Source: Actinomycetota bacterium
GTDB taxonomy: Bacteria > Actinomycetota > Thermoleophilia > Miltoncostaeales > Miltoncostaeaceae
DNA length: 64,000 nucleotides
Direction: 5' to 3'
NCBI GenBank assembly: GCA_020636905.1
Contig: JACJWX010000010.1
Coordinates: forward strand, 1 to 64,000
Shown piece after piece: positions 55,648 through 64,000 of the stretch. The translations under genes were made by a program, and so were the position numbers. Every line of letters starts with the position of its first letter. Positions within the stretch are counted from its first letter, which is position 1. The notes beneath the pieces are model-generated. The model was not told the DNA's origin and made no database searches. It saw only the letters and a program-made list of their open reading frames with translations.

Positions 55648-58407
55648 GTGACCACAACTCCCCGCAACGAACTCGTCGGCCCGTGGCTCGATGCCGTCGG
55701 TCATGGCGTCGCGGTCTACGACGCTGACGGTCTGCTGATCGGCATGAACGCCAGGCTCGCGGACCTCATCGGCCGCGACCCGGATGCCGACTACCACTCC
55801 CAGCTCCCGCCGAGCTGGTGGCCGCCGGAGGACGCGCTGGAGCTGGCGATGGGCATCGCGGAACTCAGGAGCGGCGGTCCGCCGCTGCGCTGGGAGCTCG
55901 CGGTCCGGTCCGAACGCGGCCCCGGTGTGGTGGCCTCGGTCACCTGGGACGCGGCACGGTCCGCCGACGGAGAGCTGCTCGGGTTTCTCGTCACGGTCGA
56001 GGACATCACCGAGCGGTTGCTCGTGGAGGAGGCCTGGACCGAGGCCAGGCGCACGTACGAGCTGCTCGCCGACAACTCGACGGATCTCGTGACCAGGATC
56101 TCCAGCAGTCTGCGGCTGCTCTACGTGTCGCCGTCGGTGCTCCGCGTGCTCGGGTACCCGATCGGCGAGGTCATGGGTGCGCGGCTGGCCCGCTTCGTCC
56201 ACCGCGACGACCTGGGCGCACTGCGAGAGGCCCTGGCGGCCCTGGAGGGCGGCGCCGATGGTGTGACCACCGTCATCCGCATCCGCCACCGGGACGGGCG
56301 CTGGCTGTGGTTCGAGATCGTCACGCACGCGCTGCGCGACGAGGCCGGGCGCATCATCGAGACACAGGCGTCGGCCCGCGACGTCTCGGCGCGGCGGGCG
56401 GTCGAGGATCGCAACCGCCAGTTCGCCGAGGAGCTGGGCTTCGTGGCCCGTCATGCCGGCGACATGATCTCGGCGCACAACCCGGATGGAACGTTCCGCA
56501 CGGTGTCGGACGCCAGCCGGACGCTGCTGGGACGCTCCCCCGAGGATCTGGTGGGAGCGAGCGCCGCCGAGTTCCTGCACCCCGACGACCGGGAGCGCTA
56601 CGAGGCGGTCTTCGCGCGCGTCTGCTCCGGTGCCGCGACAATCGAGTCGATCACCCATCGCGTGGTCAAGCCGGACGGATCGGCCCTGTGGCTCGACACG
56701 AGCATCCGGGCGATGCGCTCGATCGAGGGTGAGCTCACCGCCTGCATCTGCGTTTCGCGCGACGCCACGGCGCGACGCGCCGTCGAGCGCGAAGCGAGCA
56801 ACCGCGCCAAACGCTCCGAGCTCGAGGCGATCGAACAGACCGCCCTGCGGCGGGTGGCGATGGCCGTCGCCCATCAGGCGGACGCACCACCGGTGCTGGA
56901 GATGGTGGCCGAGGAGATCCCCCGCCTGCTGCGGGTCGCCGGGGGACTGGTCGTCCGATTCGATGATCACGGGGGTGTGGTGCTCGGCGCGTCGGAGGCG
57001 ATGCCGTGGACGCCGGGTGACCGCATCCTGACCGCCGACGGGTCCGCGCTCGACCTGCTGCGACGGGGCGGCAGGACGGCCAGGGCGCTTGCCCCGTTGG
57101 TCTCTCCGGACGGCGAGATCACGGTGACCTCAACGGTCTCCGCCCCGGTCCGGATCGACGACGACCTGTGGGGCGCCGTGGTGGCCGTGTCCCACCAGGG
57201 CGGCACCGTGCCCGCCGGTGCGGAGGCCCGGCTCGAGCGGTTCGCGGAACTGGTCTCGGTGGCCGTGGTGGCGGCCGAGAACCGCGCTCAGCTTGCGGCA
57301 CAGGCGCTGTCGGACCCGCTCACCGGACTCGCGAATCACCGGGCGTTCCACGAGCGCCTCCGGGAAGAGGTGGCGCGCGCGCATCGCTACGGCCGCCCCT
57401 TGAGCCTCGCGGTCATCGACATCGACCACTTCAAGCGTCTCAACGACCTCCACGGCCACCAGGCCGGCGACGCGGTGCTCGCGTCGCTCGGCGGCATGCT
57501 GTCGGGGACGGCCCGGGCCAGTGAATTGGTGGCGCGCGTGGGCGGCGAGGAGTTCGCGTGGCTGCTGCCGGAAACCGATGGCGACATCGCGATGCGCGCG
57601 GTCGAGCGGTTCCGTGCCGCGGTGTCCCGTCAGCCCCTGTGGCGCAACGAGCGCATCACCGTCTCCGCCGGGATCTCCGACCTGATCCACGCGGCCGATG
57701 CCGATGACCTGTACCGGCTGGCCGACGGCGCGCTCTACTGGGCGAAGGGCAACGGCCGCGACCAGGTGTGCCTCTACTCGCCCGAGGTCGTCGACGCGCT
57801 GTCGATCGAAGAGCGGGCCCTCCGGCTCGAACGCACTCAGACCATCGCCGCGCTGCGGTCGCTGGCCCGTGCGGTGGACGCCAAGGACACCTCGACCAAG
57901 GCGCATTCCGAACGCGTGGCGGAGCTCGCGCACCGGCTCGCCCTGGCACTGGGCTGGACCCGTGCCCGGGCGGACAAACTCAAGGACGCCGCCCTGCTCC
58001 ACGACGTCGGCAAGCTCGGGATTCCGGACGCGGTGCTGTTCAAGCCCGGCGACCTCGAACCGGCGGAGTACGAGTCGGTCAAACGCCACGCCGCGCTCGG
58101 TGCGGAGATCACCGCCGACGCGCTGACCGCCGAACAGTGCGAATGGATCCGGCACCACCACGAGCACTGGGACGGTGGCGGGTACCCCGGCGGTGTCTCC
58201 GGCGAGGGCATCCCCGAAGGCGCACGCCTCATCGCCGTCGCCGATGCGTGGGACGTGATGACGCGCGCCCGCCACTACGGAACGGTGAAGACGGTGGACG
58301 AAGCCCTCGAGGAGATCGACCGCTGTTCCGGAGCGCAGTTCTGGCCGGCGGCCGTCGACGCCATGAAACGCGTCATCCAGCACAGCGCCCCCGCGCGAAT
58401 CGGGTGA
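55648..58407 (+). CDS. PAS-GAF-GGDEF-HD-GYP signalling protein
   Basis: A 919-aa cytoplasmic protein: about three PAS-like modules (first with G-H-G-V-A-V-Y-D-A-D-G), a GAF-like domain, a GGDEF domain (G-G-E-E-F at 632-636, intact) and a C-terminal HD-GYP domain (H785/D786 in L-L-H-D-V-G-K-L-G-I-P and H-H-E-H-W-D-G-G-G-Y-P-G-G from 835). Both synthesis and breakdown of c-di-GMP look possible. The start is uncertain (GTG 55648 preferred; GTG 55555, just after nfo, or 55588 possible). No membrane helix. Confidence 0.85.
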   Translation: MTTTPRNELVGPWLDAVGHGVAVYDADGLLIGMNARLADLIGRDPDADYHSQLPPSWWPPEDALELAMGIAELRSGGPPLRWELAVRSERGPGVVASVTWDAARSADGELLGFLVTVEDITERLLVEEAWTEARRTYELLADNSTDLVTRISSSLRLLYVSPSVLRVLGYPIGEVMGARLARFVHRDDLGALREALAALEGGADGVTTVIRIRHRDGRWLWFEIVTHALRDEAGRIIETQASARDVSARRAVEDRNRQFAEELGFVARHAGDMISAHNPDGTFRTVSDASRTLLGRSPEDLVGASAAEFLHPDDRERYEAVFARVCSGAATIESITHRVVKPDGSALWLDTSIRAMRSIEGELTACICVSRDATARRAVEREASNRAKRSELEAIEQTALRRVAMAVAHQADAPPVLEMVAEEIPRLLRVAGGLVVRFDDHGGVVLGASEAMPWTPGDRILTADGSALDLLRRGGRTARALAPLVSPDGEITVTSTVSAPVRIDDDLWGAVVAVSHQGGTVPAGAEARLERFAELVSVAVVAAENRAQLAAQALSDPLTGLANHRAFHERLREEVARAHRYGRPLSLAVIDIDHFKRLNDLHGHQAGDAVLASLGGMLSGTARASELVARVGGEEFAWLLPETDGDIAMRAVERFRAAVSRQPLWRNERITVSAGISDLIHAADADDLYRLADGALYWAKGNGRDQVCLYSPEVVDALSIEERALRLERTQTIAALRSLARAVDAKDTSTKAHSERVAELAHRLALALGWTRARADKLKDAALLHDVGKLGIPDAVLFKPGDLEPAEYESVKRHAALGAEITADALTAEQCEWIRHHHEHWDGGGYPGGVSGEGIPEGARLIAVADAWDVMTRARHYGTVKTVDEALEEIDRCSGAQFWPAAVDAMKRVIQHSAPARIG

Positions 58408-58449
58408 GCGCCACGGGGTAAGCCCCGCAGCGGCCGCCCCGGCCGCTGG

Positions 58450-58455
58450 TAGGTT
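58450..58455 (+). promoter_or_regulatory. -10 box TAGGTT, leaderless start
   Basis: TAGGTT, 6 nt, ATG 58462 of the matrixin-like gene. Confidence 0.45.
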
Positions 58456-58461
58456 GCCCGC

Positions 58462-59457
58462 ATGAGTTCCCCGGTTCGCCGACGCATCGCGGTGGCGATC
58501 GGCGCCGCAGTCGTCGCCGTGGCTGGTGGCGTGTGGCTGGCGTCGCTCGGCGACGACGTGTCCAGAACACCGACCGAACCGGTCTCGACAACGGCGCCCA
58601 GCATCGACCAGTTGCCCGACGTCGCCCCGCTTCCCGATCTTGGCGCGGTGAAGGGCTCCCCCACCGAGTTGGACGTCCCCGAGGGTGGCGAAGCGGAGGT
58701 CCGGGCGACCACCGGAGGCCGGATGGTCACGCTCAGCCGTGAAAACGGCAGTCCCGTGGTGGTGGCCGAGATCGACCGCGAGGGCGACTACCACGCGGTT
58801 CGCGTGTTCGACCAGAAGGGCGAGGTCGAACTGGTGATCAGCCGGCTCGACGTGGCGCCGGCGGGTGCCTCGTCATCCACACGGCGCCTGGCGGGGTGCC
58901 GCAACGTGCGGCGCCTCAACGGCCCGAAGTGGCGCCGGTTCCCGATCAAGTGGCGTTTCAACCCCGTCGGCGTCCCCCGCAGCGTGGGCGCATCGCGGGC
59001 ACTCTCGGCCGTGCGTGCCGCTCGCGCCTCCTGGGGCGGCAACCGCAATCGGTGCCGCATCCGCGATCGTGCGGCCTCGGGATTCAGCTACCAGGGCACC
59101 ACGCGGCGCAGGATCGGCCGCGACGGCATCAGCACGGTCGAGTTCAGCGAGATCGACCGCCTCGGCGGTGTGTGCCGCGGGGCGCTGGCGTGCACCTACA
59201 CGTGGTCGTCCGGCGGACGGGCCATCGAGAGTGACATCCTCGTCGACCGGAACCCCACCTCCGGCCTGGCCGCCGGCTCCCGCATCGGCCGCAACGTCGA
59301 TCTGCAAAGCGTGTTCGTGCACGAATCCGGGCACACGCTCGGGTTCGGGCACGTCTACGACGCCAGCAACGTGATGTACCCGTCGATCACCCGTGGAACC
59401 AGGGTGTACCGGCGTCTGGGCAAGGGAGACGCGGTTGCCAACAATTCGCGCTACTAG
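58462..59457 (+). CDS. Secreted matrixin-type zinc metalloprotease
   Basis: A 331-aa protein with an N-terminal signal or anchor helix (about 7-28), an extended linker, and a metzincin catalytic domain. The zinc motif H-E-S-G-H-T-L-G-F-G-H is at 287-297, followed by N-V-M-Y-P, the Met-turn. Cysteine-containing W-G-G-N-R-N-R-C-R-I-R lies before it. It should cleave extracellular proteins; the target is unknown. The next gene overlaps by 23 nt. Confidence 0.83.
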   Translation: MSSPVRRRIAVAIGAAVVAVAGGVWLASLGDDVSRTPTEPVSTTAPSIDQLPDVAPLPDLGAVKGSPTELDVPEGGEAEVRATTGGRMVTLSRENGSPVVVAEIDREGDYHAVRVFDQKGEVELVISRLDVAPAGASSSTRRLAGCRNVRRLNGPKWRRFPIKWRFNPVGVPRSVGASRALSAVRAARASWGGNRNRCRIRDRAASGFSYQGTTRRRIGRDGISTVEFSEIDRLGGVCRGALACTYTWSSGGRAIESDILVDRNPTSGLAAGSRIGRNVDLQSVFVHESGHTLGFGHVYDASNVMYPSITRGTRVYRRLGKGDAVANNSRY

Positions 59458-59959
59458 CCTGGCGGTGGCGTGCTGCGCCGTCCTGCTCGCCGGCTGCAGC
59501 GGTGACGACTCCGGCAGCACGACCGCCGTCACGACCACGGGAGACGCCGGTACCACGTCCGTCTCGACCGCGGACCCGCAGGTCCCGCGCGCACCGAGCC
59601 TCCCGGACGCGTTCCTCACCGCACCGTCGGGCATGGTTCAGCTCGCCTCCTACGGGGGCTGCTGGACCCGCGAGGGCGGCGTCGCCAGCGTGTGCGCCGA
59701 TCCGATCGAGGTCACCTGCCCCGCCCCGGGCATTCCGGACCTCGACATCGAGGCCGGCGACGAACTGCGGCTCGACATGGACCTGCCCGCGCGCCCGTCG
59801 GAGGTCACCCTCCGACCGACGGGTTCGCGCAAACCGACCACCCTCAAACCACCCGCCACCACCACCAGGTGGACCGCCAGCGGTGAGACCGGCCTGGCGG
59901 TGGTGGGCGCGTCGGTGCCCGGCTACGGCAACGCGGCCTGGGCGGTGTGCTTCGTTTAG
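59435..59959 (+). CDS. Lipoprotein of unknown function
   Basis: A 174-aa lipoprotein: signal peptide with lipobox V-L-L-A-G-C, a Thr/Ser-rich linker, then a beta-rich domain with Q-L-A-S-Y-G-G-C-W, V-C-A-D-P-I-E-V-T-C and a final A-A-W-A-V-C-F-V. The TTG at 59435 has AAGGGAG about 6 nt upstream and overlaps the protease gene end, implying co-translation. No family recognised. Confidence 0.65.
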   Translation: MPTIRATSLAVACCAVLLAGCSGDDSGSTTAVTTTGDAGTTSVSTADPQVPRAPSLPDAFLTAPSGMVQLASYGGCWTREGGVASVCADPIEVTCPAPGIPDLDIEAGDELRLDMDLPARPSEVTLRPTGSRKPTTLKPPATTTRWTASGETGLAVVGASVPGYGNAAWAVCFV

Positions 59960-60193
59960 TGCCGGGCCAGGTGACCTTTGCAGTGTTCCGGGAGCGAAAA
60001 CCGAGCAGCCCAAGGACGCAGTGTTTCCCTCATTCGAGGGTATTGCGAAGGTCCAGACGATTTCCTGCCGCCACCGGACCTGAGCAGTACCCTCGATCGG
60101 GAATATTCGGGGAACCGAGGACGCCGGGATGTACGTGTTTGCAGCCGACGGAACGCGGCAAACGTTTCCTGGCGCGGCACTCGGAGGCGCTGC

Positions 60194-60199
60194 TAGCAT
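60194..60199 (+). promoter_or_regulatory. -10 box TAGCAT of tRNA-Gly
   Basis: TAGCAT with transcription start expected about 6-8 nt downstream, just before the tRNA at 60212. Confidence 0.5.
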
Positions 60200-60211
60200 C
60201 CGCCCCCTGAC

Positions 60212-60285
60212 GCGGGAGTAGCTCAGTTGGCTAGAGCGTCAGCCTTCCAAGCTGAGGGTCGCGGGTTCGAGTCCCGTCTCCCGCT
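60212..60285 (+). tRNA. tRNA-Gly (anticodon UCC)
   Basis: A 74-nt cloverleaf: acceptor GCGGGAG/CTCCCGC, D arm GCTC..GAGC, anticodon loop CTTCCAA (anticodon TCC), T arm with TTCGAGT. CCA is not encoded. Confidence 0.95.
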
Positions 60286-60290
60286 CCTAT

Positions 60291-60319
60291 CGAGACCCCG
60301 CCCGAGTGGCGGGGTCTCG
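60291..60319 (+). terminator. Intrinsic terminator after tRNA-Gly
   Basis: A perfect 12-bp stem (60291-60302 with 60308-60319, loop CGAGT) followed by TCATTTTC, directly after tRNA-Gly. Confidence 0.75.
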
Positions 60320-60779
60320 TCATTTTCGGGGGCAGCCGCCGCGCCATCGCAACGTGCTCGATGCCCTGAAGCCCGCCCCTGCGGGCTGGCCAGTCTCGCG
60401 CGAGCGACCAAATGGCCCGATAGTCGTGCGTCCCGGGCCAGCACTCCCGGCGGCGCGACGTGGACGCTCCAATTGCCGAGTTGCACGTCGACCGATGTTC
60501 AGAATGCACGTTCTCTGATCTCCAGAACGCACATCTCCCTGAGAGCCTGAGCGCAGAACGACTGGCAGCCAACCGGCGGCAACAGGCGATCCCCTCGGCA
60601 AGGAACCCGCGCCACGACCCGTTGCGACCGCCGGCGGGTGCCCGGCGTGCGCTCGAGCCGCCGTTCTCACCGACCTCTGTGGTCTTTGGAACCCGGCGAC
60701 CAGCCGAGCCGGGCGGTCGCCCCATCTCATCGAGCGGGGGCAGCCGACGTTCACCTCCACCGATCGCTCCGGCGAAGGC
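60320..60779. other. 460-bp region without a recognised gene
   Basis: A 7-bp hairpin AGCCCGC/GCGGGCT (60370-60387) is the only clear element. Open frames here lack start signals and look random. It may hold the 3' end signals of the GerMN gene. Confidence 0.5.
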
Positions 60780-61337
60780 TCACCCGGCCGGGACGTCCAT
60801 CTGCAGCCACCCGTAGAAGCGATCGGGGCTACCGCCGAACGAGTACACCGCCCGCCGCACCGTCGGGAACTGCGTTGCCGTGCGGTTGAGCTGCGCCAGC
60901 AGCAACGCACTTCCGCACGAGCTGGATGCGTTCGGGACGATGCGCGAGAAGTCGCGGAAGTCGATACGCGCGGTCCCGGCCGTCACCGCCACGCGGCGCA
61001 GCCGCCCTGCGGTCCTGGCGGAGAACCAGCCGCCGTATCCATCGGCACGCTCCGCCGCTGTCGGCCCACGCAGCAGCGCCGCCATGGCCCCCCGCAGTAC
61101 GGCTGGCGATCGGACCGTCCGTGACACCGGGAATACGCGGTCGCAGGAGGTCCCGACGTCCCCACGGGGCAGATAGATCGCAATGCTGGCCGTTGCCGCG
61201 GGGGTCGTCGAGGGGGGGAGCGTCGCCGTCGGCCCGGTCGTGCCGTCGCCCCCACAGCCAATCGCCACGAGCGGGATCACCAGCGCGCCGCAGGCAAGCC
61301 ATGCTCGGCATTGCGCCCGTCGCGCTCGCATCCGCAT
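60780..61337 (-). CDS. GerMN-domain lipoprotein
   Basis: A 185-aa exported lipoprotein (lipobox V-A-I-G-C, Cys 28) with a Pro/Thr linker and a GerMN domain: A-I-Y-L-P-R-G-D-V-G, V-F-P-V-S-R-T-V, A-L-L-R-G-P-T-A-A-E, G-T-A-R-I-D-F and a late L-N-R-T-A-T-Q-F-P-T-V. GerMN domains occur in cell-wall and sporulation-related lipoproteins (for example beside LpqB); an envelope role is likely. ATG 61337 with GGGAGG about 7-8 nt upstream. Confidence 0.8.
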   Translation of the reverse strand: MRMRARRAQCRAWLACGALVIPLVAIGCGGDGTTGPTATLPPSTTPAATASIAIYLPRGDVGTSCDRVFPVSRTVRSPAVLRGAMAALLRGPTAAERADGYGGWFSARTAGRLRRVAVTAGTARIDFRDFSRIVPNASSSCGSALLLAQLNRTATQFPTVRRAVYSFGGSPDRFYGWLQMDVPAG

Positions 61338-61434
61338 TTCCGCGCCTCCCTGGACGCTCGATCACCACCCACTATCGCGTGCGGGACGCAACCGCGCATC
61401 GTCACGAACCCTGATCATCAGCTCCCGATGCCGC

Positions 61435-61920
61435 TCAAAGCGCAACGGTGTGACGCAGCTCCAGGGTGCCCCGGTCGCGATCGGACGTGCGCATCCGTTC
61501 CCATCTGGTGACGCACCGCGGCGGCCCCGATTCGACGAAGCCCACGCTGAGCGCATGCCCTCTGGGACAGGCGGCCGACAGCACCACCACCCTCCGGTAG
61601 TCGTGGCTCGGCTGCGGCGCGTCGGGCGCGAGGGCCCACAGGGTCCCGTCCTCGCCCATCCACGCCGGGACGACGAACGCGTGCGCAACGTCGCCGACGT
61701 CCTCCACGAGCTGCGCGAGCTCGCCGCGGCAATACGAGAATGCATTCTGGTCGTTGGCCAGCCGCTCCCAATCCAGCGGCCACACATGGACGCTCCCCTG
61801 GGGATCGGCCACCGCCACCATGAGCGCCGCTCGGCGACGGCCGCCTCGCAGGCACCACCGAACGCCCAGTGCTGGAAGCTGTTCGAATGCGCAGACCGGG
61901 TGCGCCAGCAGTTCGGTCAT
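61435..61920 (-). CDS. Hypothetical protein
   Basis: A 161-aa soluble protein starting at ATG 61920 with AAGGCGG about 5 nt upstream. It has acidic and Trp-containing stretches (V-W-P-L-D-W-E-R-L, V-P-A-W-M-G-E-D-G-T-L-W-A-L-A) and ends in R-G-T-L-E-L-R-H. No family recognised. Codon-position GC is consistent with coding, unlike the DNA to its right. Confidence 0.5.
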   Translation of the reverse strand: MTELLAHPVCAFEQLPALGVRWCLRGGRRRAALMVAVADPQGSVHVWPLDWERLANDQNAFSYCRGELAQLVEDVGDVAHAFVVPAWMGEDGTLWALAPDAPQPSHDYRRVVVLSAACPRGHALSVGFVESGPPRCVTRWERMRTSDRDRGTLELRHTVAL

Positions 61921-64000
61921 GGTCCGCCTTTCGCTGTCGCAGATCTCGGTGTCCCGGATCGTAGATCAGCCCCGTCGCGGGTCCAGTCCTGAGTCCCGCG
62001 CACTCCAGGTGCGGAAAAAATCGCGTCTGGCCTCAGCCGGCGGATCGGCGGACCTGAAAGCAGCGCCACGAGTTCGGCGACATCTGGGGTACGCGCCCGG
62101 CCTGCTGACCGGGTGCTCGCTGTCGTAGACGGTGCGCCCGGGTCTTCGGTCCAACCCGGTGGCGCCCCGCGCTGCTCCCCCGGCACTCCGCTCGATCCGG
62201 ACCGCCTGAGATGTCACCGCGCGTCTCTGCGGGCTGCCTCTGCGATCCGGGATCGCGGAGTGCGCCATCCGGTCGAGGACAAGGCGGGACGATCGTGCAA
62301 TGGCAGTGATCGTGCGAGATGTCAACCCCATTCGCTCTGGTGCCCTGTGAATCTGCCCCGGCGGACCATCGCCCCACCAGCCCACAATGGAGCGCGATCG
62401 CGAGTTATGACTCGGTGCGCAGGGCCTTGGGGTCTCGCCCCAGAAGATGCGCCCCGTCATCCTGATGGATGTGCCGGCCCGTTAAGGAGGCAGGCATCAG
62501 TGCCGAATTGCGGTGCCTGATCGCTACGTCGGGTGGCACCTGCCCGGAGCCGCCAACCACTCCGGCCATGTCGAGCGGCTCCCTCAAATCCCCGCGGTCG
62601 TCGGCGTCCTGAACTCGGGGCCCGAGCGGTCCAGGGGCGAGGGTTCTGGCCGCTCCCGGTAGAAGAGGAGGAGTTGTCGTTGGGTCTCGCGGACGAACGA
62701 GTCAGCTCCTGCGCCCGCTTTCGCCCCATCTCCCTGAAGAGTAACCGAAGGCCTGAGGCGTGAATGGTCACCCGGCAAGAGCAGCAACCCGATCATCAGC
62801 ACAGGCGTCAGTTATACATGAAGCTCGCTTTCTGGGAACCCGAAAAACTGCGCTTCGATTCGTATTCCCCTGGCCTGCCTTTCACCTGGCGGAGCAGCCA
62901 GTTAACTCGCGTCTTCGCCCTGCCTTCACCGAGCTTTGATGTCAACGGAAAGTAGTCACCTGGCGAGCTCGGAGGTCCGCGACGATGCCAGCGGACCGAC
63001 GACATCCGGAATCTTCAGGCGCGAGGAGAGACGTCCGCTTTCGACAAGCACTGCCTCGGCGGAGTCCTGACGGGCACTCTGGTCCTGGTTCCGGTGGATA
63101 CGGGAGAACATCGCGGGCCGCTGTCTTGGCTCAGCCTGGAGACAGGCAGGTATCGGGGTGAATCCTCCCATCGTCCGACCACTGCGGCCACCATCGCCGG
63201 GTCGAAGGTCTGCTGCCTGGCTGCATCCCCCTGGCAGTGACCCAGTGCTCCCCAGATCTCTCGCGCCTGCGCCGGCACTCGGATGCCGGAGATACGCGGG
63301 ATCAGTTCACCAAGAATCTGCTCTGATCGGGATCTGCGGAGATTCCGCGATGCTCATGCTGGATGAGATTGCCGAGAATCCGCCACCACGAGAGGAGCAT
63401 TGGTGGAGCGCAGCCGGCGGCGATCGACGGCCACCGGCATTTCTGCCGCCGGGGCAGCGGCAATCTTCGTTGGAGAAGGTCAGGAATTCACCGAATCCGT
63501 AGTCCCGAGCAAGCCCGGAGGTGCTGCGTCCACCTGGTCAGCCCGGAGCAGGCTGTTCCCGTCTTGACTTTGACCAGACAGTTCACCTGCTGCCCCCACG
63601 GATCACGATCGCGCCGTCCGGCCTCCTCAGACTCGCCGTTCTTGCTCCCTTGAGCGGGACTTCCGGCCAACAAATGATACGCGTCTGCGGGCGCGCTGAG
63701 GTACCCCCTAAGACGGCCTGAATTCTGGCACTGCGACCATCACTGCTGGCAGCGCAGAAGGGCTCGCGTTCCTAAGTTCTTGACGCCGATTCCAGCTGTC
63801 GGGATGAGCCGCGCTGGTAACCAGACCTCTGGGTCGGTCGTCGTCAAGTTGCACTCCCGGAGGGCCGGAACACTCGCGCTATTGAATCACAGGCGTTCCG
63901 CCACCCGCCCCTCCCGACACTCAAACTATGAGACAGGACGTGCATCGCCGCGCGGGAGCTGTGGATGCTGGTTTGGCCGCATCCCGCGCCTGCCACGGAC
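61921..64000. other. 2-kb region with no supportable gene
   Basis: Visibly less GC-biased than the rest, with many short frames on both strands, none with both a ribosome binding site or -10 box and protein-like composition. It may be decayed or intergenic DNA; no IS, att or RNA gene recognised. Confidence 0.5.

Noticed and set aside
63158..63502. Possible gene of 114 codons at the right end
   Set aside because: No ribosome binding site or -10 box and low-complexity Pro/Arg composition.
1..64000. CRISPR array, rRNA operon or insertion sequence
   Set aside because: No regularly spaced repeats, no rRNA-like conserved segments and no transposase motifs were seen.

Overview
The window is GC-rich chromosomal DNA that I read as a high-GC actinobacterium, quite possibly of the Thermoleophilia type; the taxonomy is inferred from style, not computed. 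Supporting signs are strong GC bias in third codon positions, GTG/TTG starts, F420/LLM-type oxidoreductases, many proteins of actinobacterial type, and at least a dozen genes whose start codon lies 6-9 nt after a TANNNT-like -10 box, the signature of leaderless mRNAs. Four tRNA genes (Arg-UCU, Thr-UGU, Pro-UGG, Gly-UCC) are present. No rRNA, CRISPR array or insertion sequence was seen.

Layout. 1-23.5 kb is ordinary chromosome: a truncated ABC-2 permease, a uracil-DNA glycosylase, a P1B-4 metal ATPase divergent from a Fur-family regulator, a GGDEF-EAL protein, a MarR regulator with a divergent small membrane protein, a nitroreductase, mutS2, an aldo/keto reductase, a methyltransferase, an SDR, nicotinamidase, a YjfB-like 55-aa protein, a secreted Fn3-like protein, a DsbB-like protein, a cation transporter, a GH3 hydrolase, a degenerate-EAL protein and mscL. 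24.2-26.15 kb is an accessory cassette (DUF5677-like, DUF6338-like and two very small genes) beside tRNA-Pro.

27.9-52.6 kb is the centrepiece: two divergent operons around a GntR/FCD regulator that together look like a complete upper pathway for vitamin B6 degradation. The left arm encodes a BMP-type ABC importer, CoxG, pyridoxamine-pyruvate aminotransferase, a molybdenum-hydroxylase FAD subunit, alanine dehydrogenase, a GMC oxidase (pyridoxine oxidase candidate) and a zinc alcohol dehydrogenase. The right arm encodes GntR, an LLM flavin oxidoreductase, an M29/NicX-like metalloprotein, a cupin, a class II aldolase-type decarboxylase, the 2Fe-2S and molybdopterin subunits of the hydroxylase, an FHMPC-dehydrogenase-like protein, 4-pyridoxolactonase, pyridoxal 4-dehydrogenase, a VOC protein, a lipoprotein and an M20 hydrolase. 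MocA, an amidohydrolase and XdhC (molybdenum hydroxylase maturation) lie just beyond, on the opposite strand. The classical flavin ring-opening enzyme MHPCO is absent. The genes suggest a different lower route in which a molybdenum hydroxylase makes a para-dihydroxypyridine that a NicX-like or LLM enzyme opens. This is the best candidate for an undescribed system.

52.6-60.3 kb returns to housekeeping and signalling: a Coa1-like membrane protein, gltX, nfo, a large PAS/GAF/GGDEF/HD-GYP protein, a matrixin-like protease, a lipoprotein, and tRNA-Gly with a terminator. After a GerMN lipoprotein and one hypothetical gene, 61.9-64 kb has no gene I can support.
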